Shown here piece after piece: positions 1-8,836 of a DNA stretch of 64,000 nucleotides; the first letter of the stretch is position 1; the number at the start of each line of letters is the position of its first letter. Origin of the DNA: an uncultured Actinomycetes bacterium (GTDB taxonomy: Bacteria > Actinomycetota > Actinomycetes > Mycobacteriales > Mycobacteriaceae). Under the pieces are notes generated by a model. The model had not been told where the DNA came from, did no database searches, and worked only from the letters and a program-made list of their open reading frames with translations. The stretch covers positions 1 to 64,000 of the forward strand of contig CAISDL010000058.1 in assembly GCA_903884065.1 (NCBI GenBank), in the 5' to 3' direction. The position numbers were made by a program, and so were the translations under genes.

Positions 1-2549
1 ACCCGTCGTGCGCCGTGTTCGACATCGTCGCGGCGGCCCGCAAGCGGGTCAACCGGCCAGAGCACTTCAGTGGTGTTGTCCCGCAGTGGATTCGGCTCGC
101 CGTCGGGCGGATCCGGCTCCCAATGTTCGATCACCCCGCACCCGGAGCCCTCGATGACGTCCCTGATCTCACAGAGGAAGTCCGACGGGCCGCGCGGGGT
201 GGACTCGGTGGCGCCCCAATGGTGCCCGGACAGCAGCAGCGTGTCCTCGGCGCGGGTGAGCGCGACGTAGAGCAGCCGCCGCTCCTCGTCGATGCTGCGG
301 GCCAGCAACTGCCGGCGGTGGGTGTCGATGACCTCCTCGAGCGCCTTGCGGTCGTTGACCGCCGAGGTGTCCAGCACCGGCACGCCGTGCAGGCCTCCCC
401 CGGCCGCCTCCGGCGCCGCGCTGCCGGCGCGGTCACCGCGCAGCAGCGGGGGCAGTTCCCCAGCGTCGGTGAGCCAGGTTCGCTTGGAGGCCGTCGACGG
501 GAACACCCGCGCGCTCAGATGCGGTACCGCCACGACCTGCCACTCCAGGCCCTTGGCCGCATGCACGGTCAGCACCTGCACCCGCCCGGGAGCAACACTG
601 ACCTCGGCCGGGGACAGGCCGTTCTCCACCACCGCCGCGGCGTCGAGGTAGGCCAGCAGACCGGGAGCGTCGGCTTCCGGGCGTTCGGCGTAGCCGGCCA
701 CGACGTCGCAGAACCGGTCGAGGTGCTCGGCACCGGCACCGGCCACGCCGTCCGGCCGGGCCGCGCAGACCTCGGCGTCGATCCCCAGAACCCGGCGCAC
801 CTCGGACACCAGATCGTTCACCGGATGAGCGAGGAAGCCTCGCAGCCTTGCCAATTCGGAGCCGACCGCGGCGATCCTCCGGTAGCCCTCCGTCGAATAG
901 TCCTCAGCCCGGCCCGGATCGGCCAGCGCGTCAGCCAGGCAGGCGGTGTCGGCGTCGGCGGCAGCGGCGGCGACGATCTGCTGCGCTGACACCACGGCGC
1001 CCCGCTGCCCGTCGAGGACCACGGCCCGGCGCCACAGCGCCGCCAGGTCGCGCACCCCGAGGCGCCAGCGCGGGCCGGTCAGGACCTCCATCGCCGCCGC
1101 ACCCGCCGTCGGGTCGACCACCAGTCGCAACGTCGAAACAACCTGTGCGACTTCGGAGATCGACAGCAGGCCGGCCAGACCCACGACTTCCACCGGCACG
1201 CCGCGGGCGCTCAGCGCCTCGGCGATGGGCCCGGCGTCGGCGTTGCGACGCACCAGCACCGCGGCGGTGGGCGGCTGCTCGCCCGCCCCGATGGCGTCGC
1301 TGTACCGGGCGGCGATGTGATCGGCGAGCCAGTCGCGTTCGGCGGCGACATCGCGTTGCAGGGCGCAGAGCACCGTGCCGGCCGGGGCGTCGGGGCGGGC
1401 CCGCAGCGGGCGCACGGCCACCGAGCGCCGGCGGGCCTCGGCCGAGACGGCGTTGGCCAGCTCCAGCACCCGCGGCGGGTTGCGCCAGCTGGTGCTCAAT
1501 TCGAGGGTGGGCGCCGGGCTTACCGCTCCGATTCCCCGGTCGCCTCGCCCCTGCCCGCCGGAAGCCTTGGGGAAGTCGGTGGCGAAACGCGGCAGGTTGG
1601 TGGCCGAGGCGCCGCGCCAGCCGTAGATGGACTGGATCGGGTCGCCGACCGCGGTGAGCGCGAGGGCGTCGTCGACGCCGCCGCCGAACAACGCCGACAG
1701 CGCGATCCGCTGGGCATGGCCGGTGTCCTGGTACTCGTCGAGGAGCACCACGCGGTAGCGGGCCCGCAGCTGTTCGCCGACCTGGGGGCAGGCCGCGGCC
1801 AGCCGGGCGGCGGCGGCCATCTGGCTGCCGAAGTCCATGGCCTTGGCCGCGCGCATGCGGGCGTGCACGGCGTCGATGAGCGGAACCAGCGCAGCCCGTT
1901 CGGTCTGCGTCTCGAGCAGGTCCAGCAGCCGCCGGTTGGGGCCGGCGCCACGCTGACGCGGCCCGGGGGGCAGCGCGTGCACGAGCCGATCGAGTTCGAG
2001 ATGGGTGTGCCGCAATTCGGCGGTGTCGACGAGATGTTCGGCCAGCTCGTCGGACAGCCGCAGCACCATGGCGGTGACGGTGGCCGGGTTCTTCTCGATC
2101 GGCAGCGGCTCGGGGTGGGCGTTGACGACGTCGAGGGCGAGCTGCCAGCGCTCGGTTTCGCTGAGCAGCCGGGCATCCGGCTCCACCGGCAGCAGCGGGC
2201 CGAATTCGCGCAGCAGAGCGCCGGCGAAGGCGTGGTAGGTGCTGACCGCCGGTGCGCCCGGATGCTCGAAGCCGAGGTGCCCGGACAACCGGGCCAGCCG
2301 GGACCGCACACGGCGCAGCAGCTGACCGGCCGCCTTGCGGGTGAACGTCAGCCCCAGCACCTGGCCGGGGTCGGCGTAACCGTTGGCCACCAGCCACACC
2401 ACCCGGGCGGCCATGGTCTCGGTCTTGCCCGCGCCGGCGCCGGCGACTACCACCAGCGGGCCGGGCGGGGCGGCGATGACTGCGGCCTGCTCGTCGGTGG
2501 GGGCCGGAAGACCAAGTGCGGCAGCCAGTTCGACGGGGGTGTACGTCAC
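1..2549 (-). CDS. adnB: AdnB, UvrD-like helicase-nuclease subunit (3' end off window)
   Basis: ATP-driven DNA translocase and nuclease subunit of the mycobacterial AdnAB complex, which resects double-strand breaks. The frame is open from a GTG at 2549 to the window edge (about 849 codons visible; the family is near 1,090 residues), so the C-terminal RecB-like nuclease domain lies outside. Visible motifs: Walker A AGAGAGKTET near residue 40, motif Ia LTFTRKAA, Walker B VVLLDEYQDT and motif III/IV GDPIQSIYGWRGA. The GTG overlaps the TGA of adnA by 4 bases (GTGA), giving translational coupling and fixing the start. Partner of the preceding gene. Identification rests on motifs and the AdnA neighbour. 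Confidence 0.95.
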   Translation of the reverse strand, partial: MTYTPVELAAALGLPAPTDEQAAVIAAPPGPLVVVAGAGAGKTETMAARVVWLVANGYADPGQVLGLTFTRKAAGQLLRRVRSRLARLSGHLGFEHPGAPAVSTYHAFAGALLREFGPLLPVEPDARLLSETERWQLALDVVNAHPEPLPIEKNPATVTAMVLRLSDELAEHLVDTAELRHTHLELDRLVHALPPGPRQRGAGPNRRLLDLLETQTERAALVPLIDAVHARMRAAKAMDFGSQMAAAARLAAACPQVGEQLRARYRVVLLDEYQDTGHAQRIALSALFGGGVDDALALTAVGDPIQSIYGWRGASATNLPRFATDFPKASGGQGRGDRGIGAVSPAPTLELSTSWRNPPRVLELANAVSAEARRRSVAVRPLRARPDAPAGTVLCALQRDVAAERDWLADHIAARYSDAIGAGEQPPTAAVLVRRNADAGPIAEALSARGVPVEVVGLAGLLSISEVAQVVSTLRLVVDPTAGAAAMEVLTGPRWRLGVRDLAALWRRAVVLDGQRGAVVSAQQIVAAAAADADTACLADALADPGRAEDYSTEGYRRIAAVGSELARLRGFLAHPVNDLVSEVRRVLGIDAEVCAARPDGVAGAGAEHLDRFCDVVAGYAERPEADAPGLLAYLDAAAVVENGLSPAEVSVAPGRVQVLTVHAAKGLEWQVVAVPHLSARVFPSTASKRTWLTDAGELPPLLRGDRAGSAAPEAAGGGLHGVPVLDTSAVNDRKALEEVIDTHRRQLLARSIDEERRLLYVALTRAEDTLLLSGHHWGATESTPRGPSDFLCEIRDVIEGSGCGVIEHWEPDPPDGEPNPLRDNTTEVLWPVDPLAGRRDDVEHGARR

Positions 2550-5500
2550 GAGTCCCCCCTGGTGTGGGCCGGGCAGGACGGGCGGACCGGGCAGTGCGCG
2601 CAGCCGACGTTCACCCGGGCGGCGAAGTTCGGACCGGCGGTGGCGGCCGCGGCGGTGCGCACGGCGTCCTGCCAGCCGGCGGTGTCGTCGGGACCCAGAG
2701 CGGTCTGCTCGCGTTCGGCGGCGCCGCCGGCCGAGGGTTTGCCGACGTAAACCAGCCGCCCGCCGCCGGGCTGGTCGCCATCGGGGATCAGACCCGCGGA
2801 CACCGCGAGCTGATAGAGGCCCAGCTGCGCGTGGTGCTGGGCGTCGTCCTTGGTGACCGGGGTCTTGGCGGTCTTGACGTCGACGATGACGATGCGGCCC
2901 TGGGCGTCGCGCTCCACACGGTCGATGCGGCCGCGCACCCGGACCCCCGGGGATCCGTCGGCCGGCTCGGCGAGGGTTCCCTCCATCGGCACCTCGGTGC
3001 CCAGTTCGGTCAGCTCGTGGCGGGTGGCTGCCCGCCAGGCCAGGAATGCGGCGATCATCGCCCGGTGCCGTTCCAGTTCATTGGCGGCATACCACGGCGC
3101 ATCGAACGGCAAAGCAGCCCAAAGGTTTTCCAGCTCGGCGACCAGCTGCCCCTCCGCCGTGCCCGACTCGGCCAGCAGGGCGTGCACCAGCGAACCCAGG
3201 GTGGAGTTCAACGCCCGCGCCCCGGTACCGCCGTGGCGTTCGGCCAGCCACCGCAAGGGACAGTCCGTGAGCGTCTGCAACGTCGACGGGCTGAGACTGA
3301 CCGTGTGGTCGTCGCCGTTCCACAGCGGCTCGCCGGTGCTCAGATCCGCCAGGCCGTGCCACCCGGCCGGGTCCGCGCCGGGCACTCCGGCGGCGGCCAG
3401 CCGGGCCAACTGCGCTGCAGCGCAGTCACGCTCACCCTCGTCGATGGTGCCCCCGGGGGCGCACACCGCGGCCCGCAACCGGCCGATCACCGCGGCGGTC
3501 GACAACACCGGCGGAGCCGGCACCGGCCGCAGCGACTCGCCGGCGCTGCCGCCGGCGAGCGCGGCCAACTCCGCGACGAACGGCGACGGCAGGCTGACCT
3601 CGTCGCCGGAATCGCTGTCGACGGCGGTGATGAGCAGCCGGCGCCGCGCGCGTCCCATCGCCGCGATGAGCAGCCGGCGCTCCTCGGCCAGCAGCGGGGC
3701 CCGCGCCGACACCTCGTCGCCGAGGCCGTCGAGAACGTCGAGCAGCCGCTGGGTGCCCAGCACGCCGCCACGCGGAGTGGTGTTGGGCCACAAGCCATCC
3801 TGCAGGCCGGCGATGACCACCATGTCCCAGTCGCGATCCAGCGCGGCGTGCGGGCTGAGCACCGCCACCGTCTCGCCAGCGGGCAGGGCGTCGACGACCG
3901 GGGGCAGCGTCAGAGCGGCAACGTGGTCGAGCAGGCCGCTCAGCGACGCCCCGGGGGTACGGGCCACGTAGCCGTCGGCGACGTCGAACAACGCCGTCAC
4001 CGCACCGAGATTGCACTCGGCACGTGCGCCCTCGGCGCCGCCGCGCTCGGCGGTGGTCAGCCAGCGCCGCTGCAGACCGCTGCGCTCCCAGGACTGCCAC
4101 AGGGTGAAGCGGGGATCGTGCTGCCCGCTGTGGCCGCGGGCCGCCGCGGCCAGTACCCCCCGCACACGCTTGACCGGGCCGGCCAGCGTCGTCGGCAGGT
4201 GCGGCGGTGTTCCGGTGAGCGCCTGGGCCAGCAGTTCGGCCGCGGGACGATCCGGATCCTCGGCGCCACGACGCAGCGCCCGCCGCAACTGGCGCAGCGA
4301 CACCGGGTCCATCCGGCCGATGGGACCACTGAGCAGGGCCAGCGCGTGATCGCCGTCGAGACCGTGCGCGGTGGCGGCCAGAACCGTGAGGAGAGCCCGG
4401 GTGGCGGGGTGCTGACCGATCGGCCCGCCGACCGTGGGCTCACTGACCGGGACTCCGGCCACCGCGAGGGCCCGCGGCAGCGCGTCGGCGCCCGCCGGCG
4501 AGCGGACGACCACCGCCATCTGTGACCAGGGCACCCCATCGACGAGGTGCGCCCGCCGCAGGGCGTCGGTGATCATCGCGGCCTCGGCGTGCGGTGAGTC
4601 GGCCACCTGCACGTCGACCGAACCCTCGTCGCCGTCGGCGCCGTCCAAGGTGCGCCACGCGGTGCCCGGCAGTCGCGCGGCCATCCCGGCAACCGCGCCG
4701 GCGATGGCGGGGGCGCAGCGGTGCGACCGAGTCAGTTGCAGCACCGGGCCGTCGGCCGATCTCAGCACCGCCGGGTCGGCGCCGCGGAAACCGAACACCG
4801 CCTGGTTGGGGTCGCCGGCCAGCAGCGCCAGATCGGCCCCGGCCGCCAGCACCCGCACCAGCAGCGCGGCCTGCGGGTCGAGATGCTGGGCGTCGTCGAC
4901 GAGCAGCAGCCGGATCCGGGCCCGCTCGGCGGCCAGCAGGTCAGCGTCGGCAGCCAGGGCTTCCAGCGCGGCGCCCACCAGTTCGGCGGCCCCCAGCGCG
5001 GGCACGGTGGCCTGCGGCGCGGCGGTGCCGACCGAGGCGCGCAACAACATCACCTGCTCGTACTGCTGCGCGAAGCGCCCCGCGGCCACCCATTCGGACC
5101 GGCCGGCCTCCCGTCCGAGACGCCGCAGATCCGTCGGGTCCACCCCGCGCTCGGCGCAGCGGGCCAGCAGATCGCGAAGTTCGGTGGCGAACCCGGCGGT
5201 GGTCAGCGCCGGGCGCAGTTCGCGCGGCCAGCCGGGCGCGCCGTCCTCGAGGTCACCGGCGAGCAGTTCGCGGATGACGCCGTCCTGCTCGGCTCCGGTG
5301 ACCAGACGCGGCGGCGGATCACCGGCCCGCGCGGCCGCCGTCCGCAACACCGAGAAGGCGTAGCTGTGCACCGAGCGCACCAACGGCTCGCGCACCACCG
5401 TCAGCCCGCCGACACCGGCGCGGGCTCCGAGCAGCCGCGCCGTCAGCGCCCCGCGAGCGGCAGCCGCCAGCCGTCCCGACCCGGTCAGCAGCAGCACCGA

Positions 5501-5650
5501 CTGCGGATCGCGCCCGGCGGCGATGTGCGAGACGGCCGTGTCGATCAGCAGCGTGCTCTTACCGGTCCCCGGGCCGCCGAGCACTCGAACGGTGCCGCGC
5601 GCACCGGGACGCATCAGGTCCTCGGGCGTCGGGCGGGTCATGACAGGCAT
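2546..5650 (-). CDS. adnA: AdnA, helicase-nuclease subunit of AdnAB
   Basis: First gene of the adnA-adnB pair, about 1,034 residues. The N-terminus has Walker A GGPGTGKST, then motif II as VDDAQH and AGDPNQAVFGFRGA. The acidic pair of motif II is DD rather than the DE of active UvrD-type motors, in keeping with AdnA being the weaker motor. The C-terminal third is a RecB-type nuclease domain: RIDRVE, then DVKT, with cysteines at LTDCPLRW and the final CAHCPVRPSC cluster, which in this family bind an iron-sulfur cluster. The frame continues upstream to a TTG at 5671; ATG at 5650 or 5641 is more likely, and no clear ribosome site decides between them. Product resects DNA ends together with AdnB. 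Confidence 0.95.
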   Translation of the reverse strand: MPVMTRPTPEDLMRPGARGTVRVLGGPGTGKSTLLIDTAVSHIAAGRDPQSVLLLTGSGRLAAAARGALTARLLGARAGVGGLTVVREPLVRSVHSYAFSVLRTAAARAGDPPPRLVTGAEQDGVIRELLAGDLEDGAPGWPRELRPALTTAGFATELRDLLARCAERGVDPTDLRRLGREAGRSEWVAAGRFAQQYEQVMLLRASVGTAAPQATVPALGAAELVGAALEALAADADLLAAERARIRLLLVDDAQHLDPQAALLVRVLAAGADLALLAGDPNQAVFGFRGADPAVLRSADGPVLQLTRSHRCAPAIAGAVAGMAARLPGTAWRTLDGADGDEGSVDVQVADSPHAEAAMITDALRRAHLVDGVPWSQMAVVVRSPAGADALPRALAVAGVPVSEPTVGGPIGQHPATRALLTVLAATAHGLDGDHALALLSGPIGRMDPVSLRQLRRALRRGAEDPDRPAAELLAQALTGTPPHLPTTLAGPVKRVRGVLAAAARGHSGQHDPRFTLWQSWERSGLQRRWLTTAERGGAEGARAECNLGAVTALFDVADGYVARTPGASLSGLLDHVAALTLPPVVDALPAGETVAVLSPHAALDRDWDMVVIAGLQDGLWPNTTPRGGVLGTQRLLDVLDGLGDEVSARAPLLAEERRLLIAAMGRARRRLLITAVDSDSGDEVSLPSPFVAELAALAGGSAGESLRPVPAPPVLSTAAVIGRLRAAVCAPGGTIDEGERDCAAAQLARLAAAGVPGADPAGWHGLADLSTGEPLWNGDDHTVSLSPSTLQTLTDCPLRWLAERHGGTGARALNSTLGSLVHALLAESGTAEGQLVAELENLWAALPFDAPWYAANELERHRAMIAAFLAWRAATRHELTELGTEVPMEGTLAEPADGSPGVRVRGRIDRVERDAQGRIVIVDVKTAKTPVTKDDAQHHAQLGLYQLAVSAGLIPDGDQPGGGRLVYVGKPSAGGAAEREQTALGPDDTAGWQDAVRTAAAATAGPNFAARVNVGCAHCPVRPSCPAHTRGDS

Positions 5651-5710
5651 GACACCAGAGGTGTGTGACAAAAGCTGTTAGCGACGGGCTTAGCCATGAG
5701 GAGGGCGTTC

Positions 5711-5782
5711 ATGGCAGAGGATGCTCAGCAGTCGAAACCGGGCGAATACGACCCGGATCAGGACTACAGCTCGAACACCTGA
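5711..5782 (+). CDS. Possible 23-residue ORF or gene remnant
   Basis: A short frame, ATG at 5711 to TGA at 5782, preceded by a strong GAGGAGGG ribosome site 5 bases upstream. The product (starts MAEDAQQS, ends DQDYSSNT) is acidic and polar with no recognisable domain. It is divergent from adnA, and its last 19 bases overlap the 3' end of the convergent metallo-hydrolase gene. A good initiation signal with an abrupt end looks like the N-terminus of a larger lost gene, but a genuine microprotein or chance are both possible. Confidence 0.3.
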   Translation: MAEDAQQSKPGEYDPDQDYSSNT

Positions 5783-7161
5783 TTCGGCCTGGGGACCGTT
5801 GCCTCCCAACCGAATTCGCGATCCAGGCGGGTGCGCAGCGTGTCAGCGGGCTGGGGTTCGCCATGGACGACGAACACCTTCTTCGGCGGTGACGTGAACC
5901 CCTTCGCCCAGCGGATCAGTTCGTCGGCGTCGGCGTGCGCGGACAACATCGCCAGGTTGGCGACCTGCGCGTTGATCGGAACCCACTCACCGTAGATCCG
6001 CACCTCCCGCTCACCGGAGATGATGGACGCGCCGCGGGTGCCCGGCACCTGATAGCCGGTGATCATGATGGTGTTGCGGGGATCCGGCGCAAATGCCTTG
6101 AGGTGGTGCAGGATCCGCCCGCCGGTCGCCATCCCGCTGGCCGAGATGACGATCTTCGGTTCGGTGCTGGCCGAGATCTTCATCGACTGCTCGGGGTCGC
6201 GCGTGTAGCTGGCCATGTCGCACATCCCCTGATACACCTCCGGCGACAGCCGGTGGTCGTGGGAATAGGTGCCCAGCAGATCGCTGGCGTTGATCGCCAT
6301 CGGGCTGTCGAGGTAGACCGGCACGTCGGGCAGCCGGCCCGCCTGGCGCAGAGTCCACAGGTAGTACAGCAGGGTCTGCGCCCGCCCCACCGCGAACGCC
6401 GGGACCACCACGGTGCCGCCGCGCTGCACCGTCGCGTCGATGATCGCGGCCAGCGCGTCGACCGGATCGGTCTGCTCGCGCACCCGGTCGCCGTAGGTCG
6501 ACTCCATCACCAGGTAGTCCGCGGACGGCACCGGTTCGGGGTCGAACATGATCGGGTCGTCGTAGCGGCCCAGATCGCCGGTGAACACGATCCGTCGGCC
6601 CTGCCACAGCACGTCGACCGTCGACGCCCCGAGGATGTGCCCGGCGCGGCGGAAGGTCACGACCGGCCCGGACTCGAGAGTGAATTCCTGCCCGAACGGG
6701 TGGGTGTCGAACAACTCCATGGCCTGACGGGCGTCGTCGCTGTCGTACAGCGGCAGCGCGGGGTGGTGCTTGGAGGCTTTGTGCTTGTTGAGGAAGGCCG
6801 CGTCGCGCTCCTGCAGGTAGGCGCTGTCGCGCAGGATGATCGCGGCCACGGCGGCGGTCGCCTCGGTGCACACGATGGGCCCGCGGAAGCCGTCGCGCAC
6901 CAGTCGCGGCAGATAGCCGGTGTGGTCGAGGTGGGCGTGGGTCACGATCACGGCGTCGATGCTCTCCGGCTCGACGGCCAGCGGCTCCCAGTTGAGTTGG
7001 CGGAGGTTCTTCACCCCCTGGAACAGTCCGCAGTCCACCAGAATTCGCGTGCCACCAGACTCAAGCAGGTGTTTGGACCCGGTGACCGTACTTGCCGCCC
7101 CCAGGCTGCAGAGAGTGAGCGCTTGCCTCTCAACGGAATTCATCCCGCGAGTGTTGCACAC
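5764..7161 (-). CDS. MBL-fold metallo-hydrolase, beta-CASP RNase type
   Basis: About 465 residues, a full-length metallo-beta-lactamase fold with inserted beta-CASP domain, related to CPSF73-like RNA-processing nucleases. The zinc motif HAHLDHTG lies near residue 76, later metal ligands are in FTGDLGRYD, and the C-terminal SAHADADELIRW and VHGEPQPAD blocks are typical of the RNA-specificity region. Likely cytoplasmic endo- or exoribonuclease; the substrate is unknown. GTG at 7161 has a weak GGGAAG 8 bases upstream; ATG at 7143 is an alternative. This gene is not present at this place in the M. tuberculosis order, so it is an insertion between adnA and lipV. Confidence 0.85.
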   Translation of the reverse strand: MCNTRGMNSVERQALTLCSLGAASTVTGSKHLLESGGTRILVDCGLFQGVKNLRQLNWEPLAVEPESIDAVIVTHAHLDHTGYLPRLVRDGFRGPIVCTEATAAVAAIILRDSAYLQERDAAFLNKHKASKHHPALPLYDSDDARQAMELFDTHPFGQEFTLESGPVVTFRRAGHILGASTVDVLWQGRRIVFTGDLGRYDDPIMFDPEPVPSADYLVMESTYGDRVREQTDPVDALAAIIDATVQRGGTVVVPAFAVGRAQTLLYYLWTLRQAGRLPDVPVYLDSPMAINASDLLGTYSHDHRLSPEVYQGMCDMASYTRDPEQSMKISASTEPKIVISASGMATGGRILHHLKAFAPDPRNTIMITGYQVPGTRGASIISGEREVRIYGEWVPINAQVANLAMLSAHADADELIRWAKGFTSPPKKVFVVHGEPQPADTLRTRLDREFGWEATVPRPNQVFEL

Positions 7162-7178
7162 GCCGATGGCTTCCCGAC

Positions 7179-7676
7179 TCAGCTGACCAGCAGGTATCCC
7201 TGGACCAGAGTCGCCGCGGCCGACAGCAGGACCAACCCCGTGACAATGGCCGACACCGCGCCGGACACGGGCTTACCTCGGTTGGTGCGGACCTGCAGCA
7301 ATGCGGATGCGGCCAGCGCTACCAGCAGGACAGTCGCCAGGGCGATCATCCTCGGCAGCAGGTGCGGGTCATGCCGGCCGATGAGGTCATCGAACGCGGT
7401 GAAGTCACCTCTGGTCACCGCCTGCCGGTAGGAGGCGTCTTCGGCGTGCTGATAGAACCACTCTCCACTGGTGAACGGCGTCAGCATGACGTTGGCAGCA
7501 GCCAGTGCCACGACCGGCCAGAGGAATCGGCGGGCCGGTTGCCAGAGCACGCAGACGACCGCGAGGGCGGCCGTCAGCATCGGGAGAAGGACGAGGACTC
7601 GCACGGACAACAGGGTAGGGCTGCGTGCCTGCGTCTCCCCGATCGGATGATCATTGTTCATCCACCGGGGCACCAT
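7179..7676 (-). CDS. Hypothetical four-helix membrane protein
   Basis: 165 residues, unrecognised family. Hydrophobic segments lie near residues 24-45, 49-67, 109-127 and 142-162, with a polar loop between the second and third that contains GEWFYQHAEDASYRQA. Ends 17 bases before the metallo-hydrolase start on the same strand, so the two may be co-transcribed. The start may be the first codon at 7676 or the ATG at 7661. Coding is supported by the membrane pattern and lack of a competing frame, not by homology. Confidence 0.6.
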   Translation of the reverse strand: MVPRWMNNDHPIGETQARSPTLLSVRVLVLLPMLTAALAVVCVLWQPARRFLWPVVALAAANVMLTPFTSGEWFYQHAEDASYRQAVTRGDFTAFDDLIGRHDPHLLPRMIALATVLLVALAASALLQVRTNRGKPVSGAVSAIVTGLVLLSAAATLVQGYLLVS

Positions 7677-7748
7677 TTACAGTCGCCTGACAAGCGCTGC
7701 AAGGAGGACTTCATCAACAGCTTTCAGCGGAACAGTTGACCCGCGGCC

Positions 7749-8534
7749 ATGGCCCTGACACCACTTCACCTCAACCGTTTCGGTCCACCCGGGCCGGCCC
7801 GGGTCCTGTTGATCCACGGACTCACCGGGCACGGCCGGCGGTGGCACAGCCTGGCTGAGCGGTATCTGCCCGATGTGGCGGTCTTGGCCCCGGACGTGAT
7901 CGGACACGGCCGCTCGTCGTATGCCGCGCCCTGGACCATCGACGCCAACGTCGCCGCCCTGGCCGGCCTGATCGAGAACGAGGCCGACGGCCCGGTGGTG
8001 GTCGTCGGGCACTCGTTCGGCTGCGCGGTGGCCCTGCACCTGGCGGCCCAGTGCCCCGATCTGGTGTCCGGCCTGGCGCTGCTGGATCCCGCGGTGGCGC
8101 TGGACGGGCAGTGGATGCGGGAGATCGCCGAGGCCATGCTGGCCTCCCCGGATTACACCGACCGGGCCGAGGCCCGCACCGAGAAAGCGACCGGGGTGTG
8201 GGCCGACGTCCCCGCGGCCGATCTCGACGAGGACCTCGACGAGCATCTGATCGCATTGCCCAACGGCCGCTTCGGCTGGCGGGTCTGCATCCCGGCGATG
8301 GTGTCGTACTGGAGCGAACTGGCACGCGATATCGCCGTGCCGCACAGGGGAACCCGCACGACACTGGTGCGCGCGGCCTTCCAGGACCCGCCGTACGTGA
8401 CCGAGGAACTGGTCGACGCTCTGTCGGGCCAACTGGGCGCGGACTTCACCCTGGTGGACTTTGCCTGCCAGCACATGGTGGCCCAGGTCAAGCCCGCCGA
8501 GACCGCGGCCGTGATCCGGGAGTTACTCGGCTGA
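7749..8534 (+). CDS. lipV: Alpha/beta hydrolase, LipV-like
   Basis: 261-residue alpha/beta hydrolase with oxyanion segment LLIHGLTGHG near residue 21, nucleophile elbow GHSFG near residue 83, an acid residue in the C-terminal half and the catalytic His in ACQHMV. Matches Rv3203 (LipV, a lipase/esterase) in position and size. No signal peptide is seen, so it is probably cytoplasmic or peripherally membrane-bound. The TGA stop overlaps the likely start of the next gene, so the two are coupled. The exact ester substrate cannot be read from sequence. Confidence 0.85.
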   Translation: MALTPLHLNRFGPPGPARVLLIHGLTGHGRRWHSLAERYLPDVAVLAPDVIGHGRSSYAAPWTIDANVAALAGLIENEADGPVVVVGHSFGCAVALHLAAQCPDLVSGLALLDPAVALDGQWMREIAEAMLASPDYTDRAEARTEKATGVWADVPAADLDEDLDEHLIALPNGRFGWRVCIPAMVSYWSELARDIAVPHRGTRTTLVRAAFQDPPYVTEELVDALSGQLGADFTLVDFACQHMVAQVKPAETAAVIRELLG

Positions 8535-8836
8535 GGATCACCGACGCCCAGGTCGAACGGGTGCGGGCGCTGGTGGCCTCGATACCGTCGGGACGCGTGG
8601 CCACCTACGGCGATATCGCCTGTGCTGCAGATCTTTTCAGTCCACGAATCGTCGCGTGGATCATGCGCACCGACTCGGCGGATCTCCCGTGGCATCGGGT
8701 GATCCCGGTGACCGGCCGGCCCGCGGCGCACCTGGCGGCAGACCAACTGGAACTACTGCGGTCCGAGGGTGTGCCGGCAGCCGATGGCCGGATCCCGATC
8801 AACGGTCCGATCCGGCACGACTTCGGACGTTCCTAG
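8531..8836 (+). CDS. Alkyltransferase-like (ATL) DNA-binding protein
   Basis: About 101 residues, the size of ATL proteins: the DNA-binding half of O6-alkylguanine methyltransferase. RVATYGDIA and the helix-turn-helix SPRIVAWIMRT are present. The active-site PCHRV is replaced by PWHRVIP, so the protein cannot accept an alkyl group and probably flags O6-alkylguanine for nucleotide excision repair, as known ATLs do. No ATG, GTG or TTG lies in frame between lipV and residue 11. The only start that keeps the first helix is CTG at 8531, which overlaps the lipV TGA as CTGA; GTG at 8561 would truncate the fold. Equivalent to Rv3204. Confidence 0.85.
   Translation: MRITDAQVERVRALVASIPSGRVATYGDIACAADLFSPRIVAWIMRTDSADLPWHRVIPVTGRPAAHLAADQLELLRSEGVPAADGRIPINGPIRHDFGRS

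Noticed and set aside
931-2397. A 488-codon minus-strand open frame within adnB
   Set aside because: Out of frame with the AdnB motifs; Arg/Ala/Gly-rich product. The real adnB frame is open to the window edge.
2516-4525. A 669-codon plus-strand open frame opposite adnA
   Set aside because: GC-rich shadow of adnA; Arg/Gln/Pro-rich product without recognisable features.
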